From Clostridia bacterium (GTDB lineage Bacteria > Bacillota > Clostridia > Oscillospirales > Acutalibacteraceae), in NCBI GenBank assembly GCA_017537245.1, contig JAFYLD010000033.1, positions 1-35,463 on the forward strand: a DNA stretch of 35,463 nucleotides, read 5' to 3'. Within the stretch, counting starts at the first letter, position 1. The number at the start of each line of letters is the position of its first letter. This document shows positions 1 to 7,776 of this stretch, in pieces. The notes beneath the pieces were generated by a model. That model made no database searches and was not told the DNA's origin. It saw only the letters and a program-made list of their open reading frames with translations. A program made the translations under genes and the position numbers.

Positions 1-260
1 ATGAAGATGAATTAAATGCGAGAGTATATCAATTCCCAACATCAGCATTAAAAGTTCATAATAAGAAAATTAATTACTATGATTTTATTTCGTCAAAGCA
101 AAATGCTGATTGTGTTGCGGCACTCGAACGCATTTTGCCAAAGATTGATATGGATAAGTTGTACGATTTAATTGAGAATACACCATATATAACTGAACTG
201 CAAAAAGAGTTTTATAAGAAGTATATTGAGGCGAGATATGAGAAGATCTTAAACTATTAA
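1..260 (+). CDS. HipA-like protein, C-terminal fragment (runs off window start)
   Basis: An open frame enters from the left edge (first full codon at base 3) and stops with TAA at 258-260, giving about 85 C-terminal residues. The end has a helical pattern: residues LERILPKID, then a segment near ENTPYITELQKEFY, then ARYEKIL. This resembles the C-terminal helices of HipA-type serine/threonine kinases in Firmicutes. The catalytic core lies outside the window, so the family call rests on resemblance of the tail only. The DUF4365 gene starts 11 bases downstream with its own GGAGAG ribosome site, so the two are probably co-transcribed. Alternatively it could be the tail of another helical protein. 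Confidence 0.5.
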   Translation, partial: EDELNARVYQFPTSALKVHNKKINYYDFISSKQNADCVAALERILPKIDMDKLYDLIENTPYITELQKEFYKKYIEARYEKILNY

Positions 261-271
261 GGAGAGTTGGT

Positions 272-1234
272 ATGACAAATTACACAGAGCAAATGGGTGT
301 TGGTCATTGTGCAGAAATTGCCGCCCGTAACAAATGGCTATTCAGAAACCAGCCTGTTAACGATATAGGGATTGATGCTCATATAGAGTTTGTTGATTCA
401 TCTGGCAAACCAAAGCAATTGCTTGCTTTGCAAATTAAAACTGGTGCTAGTTGGTTTAAAGAGGAAAAAGATGGATGCATAATTTTTCGAAATATTAGTG
501 ATAGACAATACATATATTGGACAACTAATTCCTTGCCTTGTATTGTAGTTCTTTATAATCCTGACGATAATACTTGTGTTTGGCAAAGACTAACAACTGA
601 AACAATCGAAAGAACTCAAGATGGAGAAGGGAAAGGATATTTTGTTAAAGTTCCTTTGACTCAAGTTTTTTTAGATAACGCATCAAACCAACAGCTTCTT
701 TCTTTTTCGAATTTGCCCGAACATATTGTGAATTATAACTTTTTGTTATCACAAAAGGAATTTATGGAGATCATACGAGATGGCGGAGAGGTAAAATTAC
801 ACTCAACGGAGTGGGTAAATAAGAGTAGCGGTAGAGGCGAAACTGAATTGATTGTAGATGACGGAGAGAGTATTAAAAAGTATTCATATCCGTATTGGTT
901 CCCTTTTACGCCGTATACTGAAGTTTTCCCAAAACTTTTTCCTTGGGCAGATTTTTCCGCTGATGAAGAATTTTATGAGGATTATGACGAGACTATGTGG
1001 AGAGAATATCATTGTCATTATGATAATGAGGATGATGAATGGTATGTTGTCGGCGATACATTTGCACAGTATCGTGAAAAATTAGAGTCAATACGTAGCA
1101 TTGACCACGCAGGAGAAGTTGCTGAATATATGTTGATTCTAAGTTTAAACGATTTAGGTAAATCGTTTTTGAAAGTAAATGAATTTGTGTCACAAAATAA
1201 TTCATATGCGATAGCACGACCAGAAGAAAGCTAA
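272..1234 (+). CDS. DUF4365 domain protein, PD-(D/E)XK nuclease-like
   Basis: 320 aa, cytoplasmic, no signal or membrane segment. The first ~150 residues match the DUF4365 pattern: E15 in an N-terminal helix, then GIDAHIEF with D35 and E39, then LQIKTG with Q54 and K56. This E...D...QxK arrangement is that of the restriction-endonuclease-like fold. DUF4365 proteins are often found in defence or mobile loci; this is family knowledge, and the substrate is not known. The C-terminal half is acidic (an Asp/Glu/Tyr-rich stretch around residues 228-258) and I do not recognise it. GGAGAG lies 6 bases before ATG 272. It sits second in a tight four-gene accessory operon, which makes a role linked to the neighbouring HipA-like gene possible but unproven. 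Confidence 0.75.
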   Translation: MTNYTEQMGVGHCAEIAARNKWLFRNQPVNDIGIDAHIEFVDSSGKPKQLLALQIKTGASWFKEEKDGCIIFRNISDRQYIYWTTNSLPCIVVLYNPDDNTCVWQRLTTETIERTQDGEGKGYFVKVPLTQVFLDNASNQQLLSFSNLPEHIVNYNFLLSQKEFMEIIRDGGEVKLHSTEWVNKSSGRGETELIVDDGESIKKYSYPYWFPFTPYTEVFPKLFPWADFSADEEFYEDYDETMWREYHCHYDNEDDEWYVVGDTFAQYREKLESIRSIDHAGEVAEYMLILSLNDLGKSFLKVNEFVSQNNSYAIARPEES

Positions 1235-1252
1235 AATTTTAGGAGGATATTT

Positions 1253-1645
1253 ATGAAAAAAATCAAACTCAATCAGAATTCAGAAACGATAATAGGTGGA
1301 TACATACTTAATCCTACTGAAAAATATGTAATAAATTTAGCTGAAGAAATGGAATTTCAATCGGCAATTATGGGTTCCTTTCAAATTATGGGACGTCCAC
1401 CTGCACTTAAAAACTATCATGCTTGGCTTTTTGAAAACGGATTTAGCGTTGATGCTCCGAATCCGACAAATGAATTTGTTGCTCCATATTATGGTGTAAA
1501 ACCTCTTTGGGAAACGGAATATTCTCAAGGAATTGTGGTCAAGGATGAGAATGATAGCGATTATTTTATTGTTATGGAATGCAGCGATAAAAACAAGGGA
1601 TATAAACACACTCAAATAATACTTACTTTAGGTGGTTGTATGTGA
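1253..1645 (+). CDS. Uncharacterised 130-aa protein
   Basis: 130 aa, soluble, mixed alpha/beta composition, with no family I can name. Visible features are a basic N-terminus (MKKIKLNQ), a Trp/Tyr/Pro-rich middle (residues ~55-85) and a short beta-like C-terminus ending GGCM. AGGAGG stands 7 bases before ATG 1253, 18 bases after the DUF4365 stop. The stop TGA at 1643-1645 overlaps the GTG start of the next gene (GTGA), so translation of the two is probably coupled. It could be a small accessory or antitoxin-like partner; nothing in the sequence shows this directly. Confidence 0.6.
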   Translation: MKKIKLNQNSETIIGGYILNPTEKYVINLAEEMEFQSAIMGSFQIMGRPPALKNYHAWLFENGFSVDAPNPTNEFVAPYYGVKPLWETEYSQGIVVKDENDSDYFIVMECSDKNKGYKHTQIILTLGGCM

Positions 1646-3021
1646 ATGAGTTGCAAAATAATAATACAATGATTGATACTTATGAGAAAACAATTTTACG
1701 ACTAATAGCATCATATCTAAGAGCGTATCCAGAACATGTAGAACTAATGAATAATATAGCTTGCTTCTTAGGTGTGAATTTTGACTTAGATATTATACAA
1801 CAATATATTAATGAAGAATGTTTTAATGATTTATTTCATCTTGATTATGATTTATTAAAGTGCATTATTAACTATTATTTAATACAAAAATCTATCAAGG
1901 AAATAGGTTTTGACTGTTCTAAGAAAACATTAGAAAAAAACTATAATATCTATAAAAGTATATCAGATAATATTTGCATGATGAATATGAATGCTGGGGC
2001 ATATGAATGCATGTGTAATCATGCCTTTTCTAAAGAGCATGCGCCGCAGTCTTTTGAATCATTTCATCCGACTGATTATACACAAATTTTAGATGTTTTT
2101 GTGTTTTATGATGATTATTATGAAAAAAATAAAAACTATTTGCCTGCTGTTTATGAGATAATAAGTTATCAGCTTATAAGTCATTCGCTGGCAATGTTTT
2201 TAATAATTATAATGCAAGTGATAAAACATTCGGTTTATCTAAATGATACAGTCAAAAAAATAGCATCGGAAATATACGATAATACACACAAACTATTAAA
2301 AGATGCACGCATAATTGTTATACGTCCTAATTTTCTGTACTTGGACACAGAAAAACCTTCTGAAAATAGAACCAGAGAGTCTGATAATACAACTAGATTG
2401 CATATCGTCTATGGATATGATAATTTTGATGCATATAGTTTAAGATTTGATTTTTGTCATCAAGGCATTAATTGGATACACTATAATAATGAGAGTCCAG
2501 GTAAAGTAAGTAGTTATTGTTTAACAAAAAAGGAATATGACAGTATTGTTTCTAAATTCCCTAAAATGAAGAATTGCTTTATTGAGCATAATAATTGCTA
2601 TTTTTTGAAAGAAAGAATAAATTGCGAGTTAGATGAGTTTGCTGAATTTGATAAAATAGAGGATGCCAAAAAGCACGCATATGCATTTAATCAGGAGTAT
2701 TCAGAATCTGATGTATTGTTTGTTTTAGATTTAATTAATATTTTTCTGACAAATGTTTCTCAAGGGTATGCGGATAAAACCGGAGAGGCCGCTAAATATG
2801 CATTTAATTTGGATTATTTGATGTGTAGATTGGAACTGATGAATATTTGTAGAATCGCAGGCAATACAGAATATGAAAAAATATTTGCTGATACAATCGT
2901 TGATAAAGCAGTAAATTATGGCTTGCTCAACGATAAAGAAAAAGAAAGTTTTAATTCTTTAGATGGATTGTGTATGATAATTAAACTTGCAAAAGAAAGA
3001 TGCGGGAGAATATATAGTTAG
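1642..3021 (+). CDS. Uncharacterised 459-aa protein, last gene of accessory operon
   Basis: I chose GTG 1642 as the start because it overlaps the upstream stop by four bases (GTGA) and has AGGTGG 7 bases upstream. TTG 1636 is the alternative in the same frame. The protein is about 459 aa, rich in Ile, Asn, Tyr, Lys and Asp, with strongly AT-biased codons compared with the core genes further right. It appears mostly helical. A hydrophobic patch near residues 178-198 (SLAMFLIIIMQVI) could be one membrane-associated helix or a buried one. I recognise no catalytic motif. It closes the operon with the HipA-like and DUF4365 genes; an imperfect case for a defence or toxin role rests on context only. 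Confidence 0.6.
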   Translation: MNELQNNNTMIDTYEKTILRLIASYLRAYPEHVELMNNIACFLGVNFDLDIIQQYINEECFNDLFHLDYDLLKCIINYYLIQKSIKEIGFDCSKKTLEKNYNIYKSISDNICMMNMNAGAYECMCNHAFSKEHAPQSFESFHPTDYTQILDVFVFYDDYYEKNKNYLPAVYEIISYQLISHSLAMFLIIIMQVIKHSVYLNDTVKKIASEIYDNTHKLLKDARIIVIRPNFLYLDTEKPSENRTRESDNTTRLHIVYGYDNFDAYSLRFDFCHQGINWIHYNNESPGKVSSYCLTKKEYDSIVSKFPKMKNCFIEHNNCYFLKERINCELDEFAEFDKIEDAKKHAYAFNQEYSESDVLFVLDLINIFLTNVSQGYADKTGEAAKYAFNLDYLMCRLELMNICRIAGNTEYEKIFADTIVDKAVNYGLLNDKEKESFNSLDGLCMIIKLAKERCGRIYS

Positions 3022-3055
3022 TTTTTTATGCTTGTACTAATAAAACGAGTTTTCA

Positions 3056-3091
3056 AACAACCGCCACTCTCTAATTGGAGTGGCGGTTGTT
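3056..3091 (+). terminator. 14-bp perfect hairpin after accessory operon
   Basis: AACAACCGCCACTC (3056-3069) pairs with GAGTGGCGGTTGTT (3078-3091) around an 8-base loop, 34 bases after the stop at 3021. There is no clean T tract (TTGCATAT follows), so it is a strong stem but a weak intrinsic terminator by rule. It probably marks the end of the accessory transcript. Confidence 0.55.
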
Positions 3092-3258
3092 GCATATAAA
3101 ATATTCTGTGCGCAAATTGTAATTTCACTACCTTTTATCGCAAAACTGGGCATTATGCTCTACCTTCCATCTGCTTACTTATAGAGCACTCATAAACCAT
3201 CTTTGGAAACCCTAATAAACAAAGAAAAAATAAATTTTAAGAAATTTATGGTGTTCTC
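3092..3258. other. Non-coding gap before spoVAD remnant
   Basis: I see no convincing gene, promoter or structure in these ~165 bases. The frame of the spoVAD remnant is closed by TAA at 3238-3240, so the missing 5' part of spoVAD is not present here in a readable form. Confidence 0.5.
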
Positions 3259-3657
3259 TTGACATTTTCCCCGTCTGCGGCATCTACTTTAAAGCATTTT
3301 CTAGAAGATACAAATACTACTTTGAGTGATTACGATTTGGTGATAACGGGTGATTTAGGCAAGGTTGGCAGCGACTTACTTTATGAACTACTGGAAGGAG
3401 AGGGAGTAGATATTCGTTGTCGTCATACCGATTGCGGATTAATAATTTTTGACCGCGAAAATCAAGACGTTCACGCGGGCGGCTCTGGTTGCGGTTGTAG
3501 TGCGGCGGTGCTTAATTCGTTTGTTATGCATCGCTTTGAATCGGGCGATTTTAAAAACGTTTTATTTATGTCAACGGGTGCGCTTATGTCACCAACGTCA
3601 TCACTACAAGGCGAAACAATACCCGGAATATCACATTTGGTGAATATTAAACAATAA
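3259..3657 (+). pseudogene. spoVAD: C-terminal remnant of stage V sporulation protein AD
   Basis: About 132 codons match the C-terminal third of SpoVAD, a thiolase-fold protein of the spore inner membrane complex that moves dipicolinic acid. Recognisable blocks in order are SPSAAS, DYDLVITGDLGKVG, TDCGLIIFD, DVHAGGSGCGCSAAVL and GALMSPTSSLQGETIPGI. Full-length SpoVAD is about 335-340 aa, so some 200 N-terminal residues are missing. There is no ATG; the first possible codon in frame is TTG 3259, without a ribosome site, and the frame is closed upstream by TAA at 3238. Neighbouring spoVAC and spoVAE/AEB are also absent. The fragment itself has no internal stop, so the truncation looks fairly recent. 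Loss by deletion, with the accessory operon now adjoining, is my inference. Confidence 0.85.
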
Positions 3658-3662
3658 AAAAA

Positions 3663-3691
3663 TTGACATTTATTTTTAAAAATATTATAAT
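3663..3691 (+). promoter_or_regulatory. Consensus sigma-A promoter for mgtE
   Basis: TTGACA (3663-3668), 17-base spacer, TATAAT (3686-3691): a perfect match at both hexamers. It lies just 3' of the spoVAD remnant and about 65 bases before the mgtE start. Confidence 0.85.
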
Positions 3692-3703
3692 AATTTAAAA
3701 TAT

Positions 3704-3732
3704 AACCCTGTCCTTAAAACGATAGGGTTTTA
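3704..3732 (+). promoter_or_regulatory. Small leader hairpin of mgtE
   Basis: AACCCT (3704-3709) can pair with AGGGTT (3724-3729), followed by TT. It lies right after the predicted transcription start. It is too short for an M-box (ykoK) magnesium riboswitch; it may be a stability element or a weak attenuator. Confidence 0.35.
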
Positions 3733-3756
3733 ACACTTAAAAAAGGAGGTTGTATT

Positions 3757-5136
3757 ATGGATGAAAGATTATTAGAACTAGAAGAACAAATCTTTGAACT
3801 AATAGAGCATCGCAGATTTGTTCAACTAAAAGAAGTTTTGTCAGAAATGCAACCTGCCGATATTGCCGAAATTTTTGAAGAAGCAAAAGATAAAGAAATA
3901 CCGGTTCTTTTCCGTATTTTGCCAAAGGAACTTGCAGCAGAAGTTTTTGTTGAGTTTGATAGCGACAAGCAAGAGATTCTTGTAAATTCGTTTAGTGATA
4001 TGGAGCTTCGTCAGGTGCTTGACGAGTTGTTTATGGACGACGCGGCAGCCATCGTTGATGAAATGCCCGCTACCGTTGCAAAGCGAATACTCAAAAACAC
4101 CGACGCCAACACCCGCCGTATGATCAATCAATTGCTTGCGTACCCCGACGATAGCGCAGGTAGTATTATGACTACCGAGTATATCGATCTTAAACGTAAC
4201 ATGACGGTTGACGATGCGCTTGATCGAATTAGAAAAATTGGTTTTGACACCGAAACAATATATACTTGCTACGTTATTGGTAGCAGACGAACCTTGTTTG
4301 GTACAATATCTCTTAGAGATTTGTTGCTTAATAGCAAGGACGCTATCATTGGCGATTTGATGGATGAAAACATTGTATCGGCACACACCTTAGACGATAA
4401 GGAAGAGGTTGCCGCAATGTTTGACCGATACGATATGTTGGCGATTCCTGTCGTTGATAACGAGGGTCGTTTGGTTGGTATCGTTACGGTTGACGACGCT
4501 ATCGACGTCATTCAAGAAGAGGCTAGCGAAGATATCGAAAAGATGGCGGCGATTTTGCCGAGTGAAAAGACATATCTTAAAACAGGTGTGTTCGAAACCT
4601 TTAAATCGCGTATTCCGTGGTTGTTACTCCTTATGATTTCGGCAACCTTTACGGGCGCTATTATTTCAAGTTTTGAGGCGAAACTTGCACAGTGTATTGC
4701 TCTTGTCGCGTTTATTCCAATGCTTATGGGTACGGGTGGTAACTCGGGTAGCCAGACGTCTGTTTCGGTTATACGCGCTATAAGTCTTGGCGACATCGAG
4801 TTTAGAGATATGATGCGCGTTATTTGGAAAGAACTTCGCGTTTCGTTAATTGTTGGCGTTGTTTTGGGTATAATCAACTTTATAAAACTTTATTTGGTTG
4901 ATTATTTGTGGCTTAAAACCTTTGACACAGGCGCAGAGTTTGGCGAGATGCTTACAATATGTTTAACACTTGTTCTGATAGTTATAGTTGCTAAGTCGCT
5001 TGGTGCGGTACTACCAATGGTAGCAAAAAAATGCGGTCTTGACCCGGCTGTTATGGCAAGCCCACTAGTTACAACAATTCTTGACGCCGTATCACTTTTA
5101 ATTTACTTTGGTATAGCGGCAGTTTTGGTTTTATAA
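3757..5136 (+). CDS. mgtE: Magnesium transporter MgtE
   Basis: 459 aa, the usual family length, preceded by AAGGAGG 8 bases before ATG. MgtE is a homodimeric Mg2+ channel of the inner membrane gated by cytosolic Mg2+. Domains in order are the MgtE N domain (about 15-130), two CBS domains (about 137-195 and 200-258), a connecting helix, and five membrane helices (about 285-459). The pore signature GGNSGSQ is at 327-333, and the conserved pore aspartate in SPLVTTILDAVSLL is D443. Acidic residues in the N and CBS domains are plentiful, as expected for the Mg2+ sensor. It is a single-gene transcript with a consensus promoter and a strong terminator. No M-box precedes it. Confidence 0.96.
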   Translation: MDERLLELEEQIFELIEHRRFVQLKEVLSEMQPADIAEIFEEAKDKEIPVLFRILPKELAAEVFVEFDSDKQEILVNSFSDMELRQVLDELFMDDAAAIVDEMPATVAKRILKNTDANTRRMINQLLAYPDDSAGSIMTTEYIDLKRNMTVDDALDRIRKIGFDTETIYTCYVIGSRRTLFGTISLRDLLLNSKDAIIGDLMDENIVSAHTLDDKEEVAAMFDRYDMLAIPVVDNEGRLVGIVTVDDAIDVIQEEASEDIEKMAAILPSEKTYLKTGVFETFKSRIPWLLLLMISATFTGAIISSFEAKLAQCIALVAFIPMLMGTGGNSGSQTSVSVIRAISLGDIEFRDMMRVIWKELRVSLIVGVVLGIINFIKLYLVDYLWLKTFDTGAEFGEMLTICLTLVLIVIVAKSLGAVLPMVAKKCGLDPAVMASPLVTTILDAVSLLIYFGIAAVLVL

Positions 5137-5144
5137 TTAAAATT

Positions 5145-5183
5145 AAACCCCTTTGTGAAATCACAAAGGGGTTTGTTTTTTTT
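5145..5183. terminator. Bidirectional terminator between mgtE and the ATPase gene
   Basis: AAACCCCTTTGTGA (5145-5158) pairs perfectly with TCACAAAGGGGTTT (5161-5174), two-base loop, followed by GTTTTTTTT on the plus strand. The minus-strand ATPase gene stops at 5182, inside the T tract, so the convergent genes share the element. Confidence 0.9.
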
Positions 5184-7758
5184 ACTGTTTTGCAATGATT
5201 TTTGGCATTGCAATTTTTTTGATTTCGCTTACCGGAATAATAACTAGCGCTAAAATCAAACTTAATATAAATGAGCCAAGACTCAAAGTTTCTAGACCAA
5301 ATACTAAACCTGCAGGGGTAAGTACTAAGAAGATTGAAATAAATAGTACCAAAACCGATGAGAAGTTCATAAATTTATTGGTCTTGAAGTCCGCTTTAAG
5401 AAGCGATTGTTGGGTTTTCATATTATACGAATGGAAAATTTGTACCATTGCGAGTGTAGCAAATGCCATAGATTGACCACCAAAAGCAAAAGCAATAAGT
5501 GTTAAAACGGCAATAACTAACGAGTCGCTTAACATATTTAGTAGTGCGTTTCTGCTAAACAAGTGACCCGAAAGGGCAAGCGGTTTTTTGTGCATTACGT
5601 TAGCTTCTGATCCTTCAACTGTAAGTGAAATAACACACGTGCTATCGGTTAGTAGGTTTATCCACAAAAGCTGTATTGCGGCAAGAGGTGGTAAACCAAA
5701 AATCAACATACCAAAGAGATAAGCTAATATTTCGCCAAAGTTACAAGCAAGTAGATAAGTAACCGACTTTTTAACATTATCAAAAAGAGCTCGGCTTTCG
5801 CGAACGGCGTTTACAACCGACATATACTTTTTATTTTTAATAATAACATCTGCATTACCTTTTGCAGCATCTGCGCCATATTGACCAACGGTGCAACCAA
5901 TATCGGCAACGTTAAGAGCGTCGGCGTCTTCAAAGCCGTTGCCTGTAACGGTAACAAGCTTGCCTTTTGACTGCCATGCTTTGATAATTCTTATCTTGTC
6001 GCTAGGAGAAATTCGTGCGAATACGGTATATTGTTCAATGTTTTCATAAAGCTGTTCATCAGATAGTTTATCTAATTCTGCGCCGGTTATCGCTTGACTA
6101 TCGTCGCTAAGTATACCAATTCTACGAGCAACAGCTTTTGCTGTAAGTATGTTGTCGCCAGTAATCATAATGCTGTTAATACCGGCAAGATTACAGGTGC
6201 TAATAGCTTCTACAGTGTCTGATTGTGGAGGATCATTGAGCGCCAAGATACCAACAAACGTTAGGTCGTTTTCTATTTCTTGTGAGCTCGGATTTGATGA
6301 AAGCTCGTCAAGTGGTTTTATTGCAACGCAAATTACTCGATATGATTTTTCTGCGAGAGTGTTACAAAGTTCTAGTATTTTATCTTTTTCGGGTACGTTG
6401 CAATTTTCGATTAGCATTTCTGGTGCGCCCTTAACTATTGCTACGGGTTTACCGCTAATCATATTGATGCTTGTCATCGTCTTGCGCACGCTATCAAAAG
6501 GAATAGCGGCAAGGCGAGGGAAGAGATTGCTAACGTCGGGGTATGAAAGCGACATATACTTGATAGATGCGTTTTCAATGCATTTTTCGGTAGCGTCGTT
6601 ATCAAGCATTGTGCAAGCGGTCGCTAGCTGTAAAACACCAGCGGTTTTATCGCTTAATTTTTCATCGCCTAGCTCAGTTAGTTGATCACCATCAAATATC
6701 AAATTAAGCGTCATGTTGTTTTTGGTAAGAATACCTGTTTTGTCAACGCAAATAACCTCGGTCTTACCGATAATTTCAAGCGCTTTAATGTTTTTGATAA
6801 TGATATTATCGTCAATCATTCTCTTAATGCCAAGTGCGATAACTATTGTAGAGATAGCAGGCAAGCTTTCGGGCATAGCGGTTATTCCAAGCGCTACCGA
6901 ATTCATCAGCCAATTAACGGTAGTAAGCGCAAAGTCACGCGAATGAAAATTTTGTAGCATACCTATGATAAACGCTAATACGCAAAATACAAAAATAGAT
7001 ATATTTATAAGTTTGCCACTAGTTGCGAGTGTTTCGGTAATTGGTAACGTTTCTGAATTTGTTTGGCGACTTATATCGGTTTGTTTACCAATTTCGGTAC
7101 AAAGGCCGGTTTCAACAACCACTACACGCGCGCTACCATGAGCTACGCTACAACCTGCAAATACCATGTTTTTGCGGGCTGTAACTATTGTTATGTCATC
7201 AAATACTGCGTTAGCGGTTTTATCAACGGGAATAATCTCACCCGATAATATTACCTCGTTACAACGAAGAGCTTCTGCCTCAATTATTCTAGCATCAGCG
7301 GTAATATAGTCGCCCTCTTTTAGAAGCATTATATCACCGGGTACTAGCAAATTAGAAGCGATTTGCTTTTCACCGCCATCGCGAATTACCGTAACCGTTG
7401 GGTTAGATGCGTTTTCGATAGTTTCGAGCGCTTCGTCGCATTTATAAAGATGCAACGCGCTTATAAATGCATTTACAACAACTATCGCAATAATAAGCAA
7501 GGGGAAATAAAAGTCGTTTTTATCGTAAAAAACGTTTACGACAAAACAGATAATAGCAACCGCTATTAAGAAATACACAACTTTACTTTTAAGTTGTGAC
7601 AAAAAACGTGTTAACAAACTTTTTTTGTTTGTAGTAGCTGTGGTGTTTTCTCCGTAAATTTCAAGTCTTTCAAGAGCTACACTATTTGCAAGACCACTTT
7701 CTTTTGTTACGGAAAGGTTAGTTAGCACGTCACTTATTTCTGAACTATGCCAAATCAT
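5182..7758 (-). CDS. P2-type (Ca2+-like) cation ATPase with degenerate catalytic motifs
   Basis: 858 aa, full length for bacterial SERCA/PMR1-like pumps. The order is N-terminal cation-ATPase domain, two membrane helices (~60-105), actuator domain, membrane pair (~250-312), P and N domains, then a C-terminal membrane bundle (~665-850). Ion-site residues of the family remain: E297 in helix 4, N673 and E676 in helix 5 (CNFGEI), N701, T704 and D705 in helix 6 (NLLTD). KGAPE (443-447) and TGDN (533-536) are intact. Core motifs deviate: DKTGILT at 339-345 (usual DKTGTLT), SGEI at 172-175 (TGES), PESLP at 296-300 (PEGLP), GNGFED at 606-611 (GDGxND), NDPPQ for DPPR. The phosphorylated D339 is kept. 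GGAG precedes ATG 7758, 18 bases after glyA, so the two are co-transcribed. Activity is uncertain. Confidence 0.85.
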   Translation of the reverse strand: MIWHSSEISDVLTNLSVTKESGLANSVALERLEIYGENTTATTNKKSLLTRFLSQLKSKVVYFLIAVAIICFVVNVFYDKNDFYFPLLIIAIVVVNAFISALHLYKCDEALETIENASNPTVTVIRDGGEKQIASNLLVPGDIMLLKEGDYITADARIIEAEALRCNEVILSGEIIPVDKTANAVFDDITIVTARKNMVFAGCSVAHGSARVVVVETGLCTEIGKQTDISRQTNSETLPITETLATSGKLINISIFVFCVLAFIIGMLQNFHSRDFALTTVNWLMNSVALGITAMPESLPAISTIVIALGIKRMIDDNIIIKNIKALEIIGKTEVICVDKTGILTKNNMTLNLIFDGDQLTELGDEKLSDKTAGVLQLATACTMLDNDATEKCIENASIKYMSLSYPDVSNLFPRLAAIPFDSVRKTMTSINMISGKPVAIVKGAPEMLIENCNVPEKDKILELCNTLAEKSYRVICVAIKPLDELSSNPSSQEIENDLTFVGILALNDPPQSDTVEAISTCNLAGINSIMITGDNILTAKAVARRIGILSDDSQAITGAELDKLSDEQLYENIEQYTVFARISPSDKIRIIKAWQSKGKLVTVTGNGFEDADALNVADIGCTVGQYGADAAKGNADVIIKNKKYMSVVNAVRESRALFDNVKKSVTYLLACNFGEILAYLFGMLIFGLPPLAAIQLLWINLLTDSTCVISLTVEGSEANVMHKKPLALSGHLFSRNALLNMLSDSLVIAVLTLIAFAFGGQSMAFATLAMVQIFHSYNMKTQQSLLKADFKTNKFMNFSSVLVLFISIFLVLTPAGLVFGLETLSLGSFILSLILALVIIPVSEIKKIAMPKIIAKQ

Positions 7759-7776
7759 ATTTTTACTCCGTTTATA

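Noticed and set aside
3700-3756. M-box (ykoK) magnesium riboswitch before mgtE
   Set aside because: The leader is only about 60 bases and has one short hairpin; the M-box aptamer is far longer and its conserved pieces are absent.
3841-4386. A 181-codon open frame antisense to mgtE
   Set aside because: It lies wholly within the well-supported mgtE gene in another frame, with Cys/His/Asn-rich composition typical of chance frames.
6149-6685. A 178-codon open frame opposite the ATPase gene
   Set aside because: It has no ribosome site and no family pattern, and the opposite strand encodes a clear P-type ATPase.
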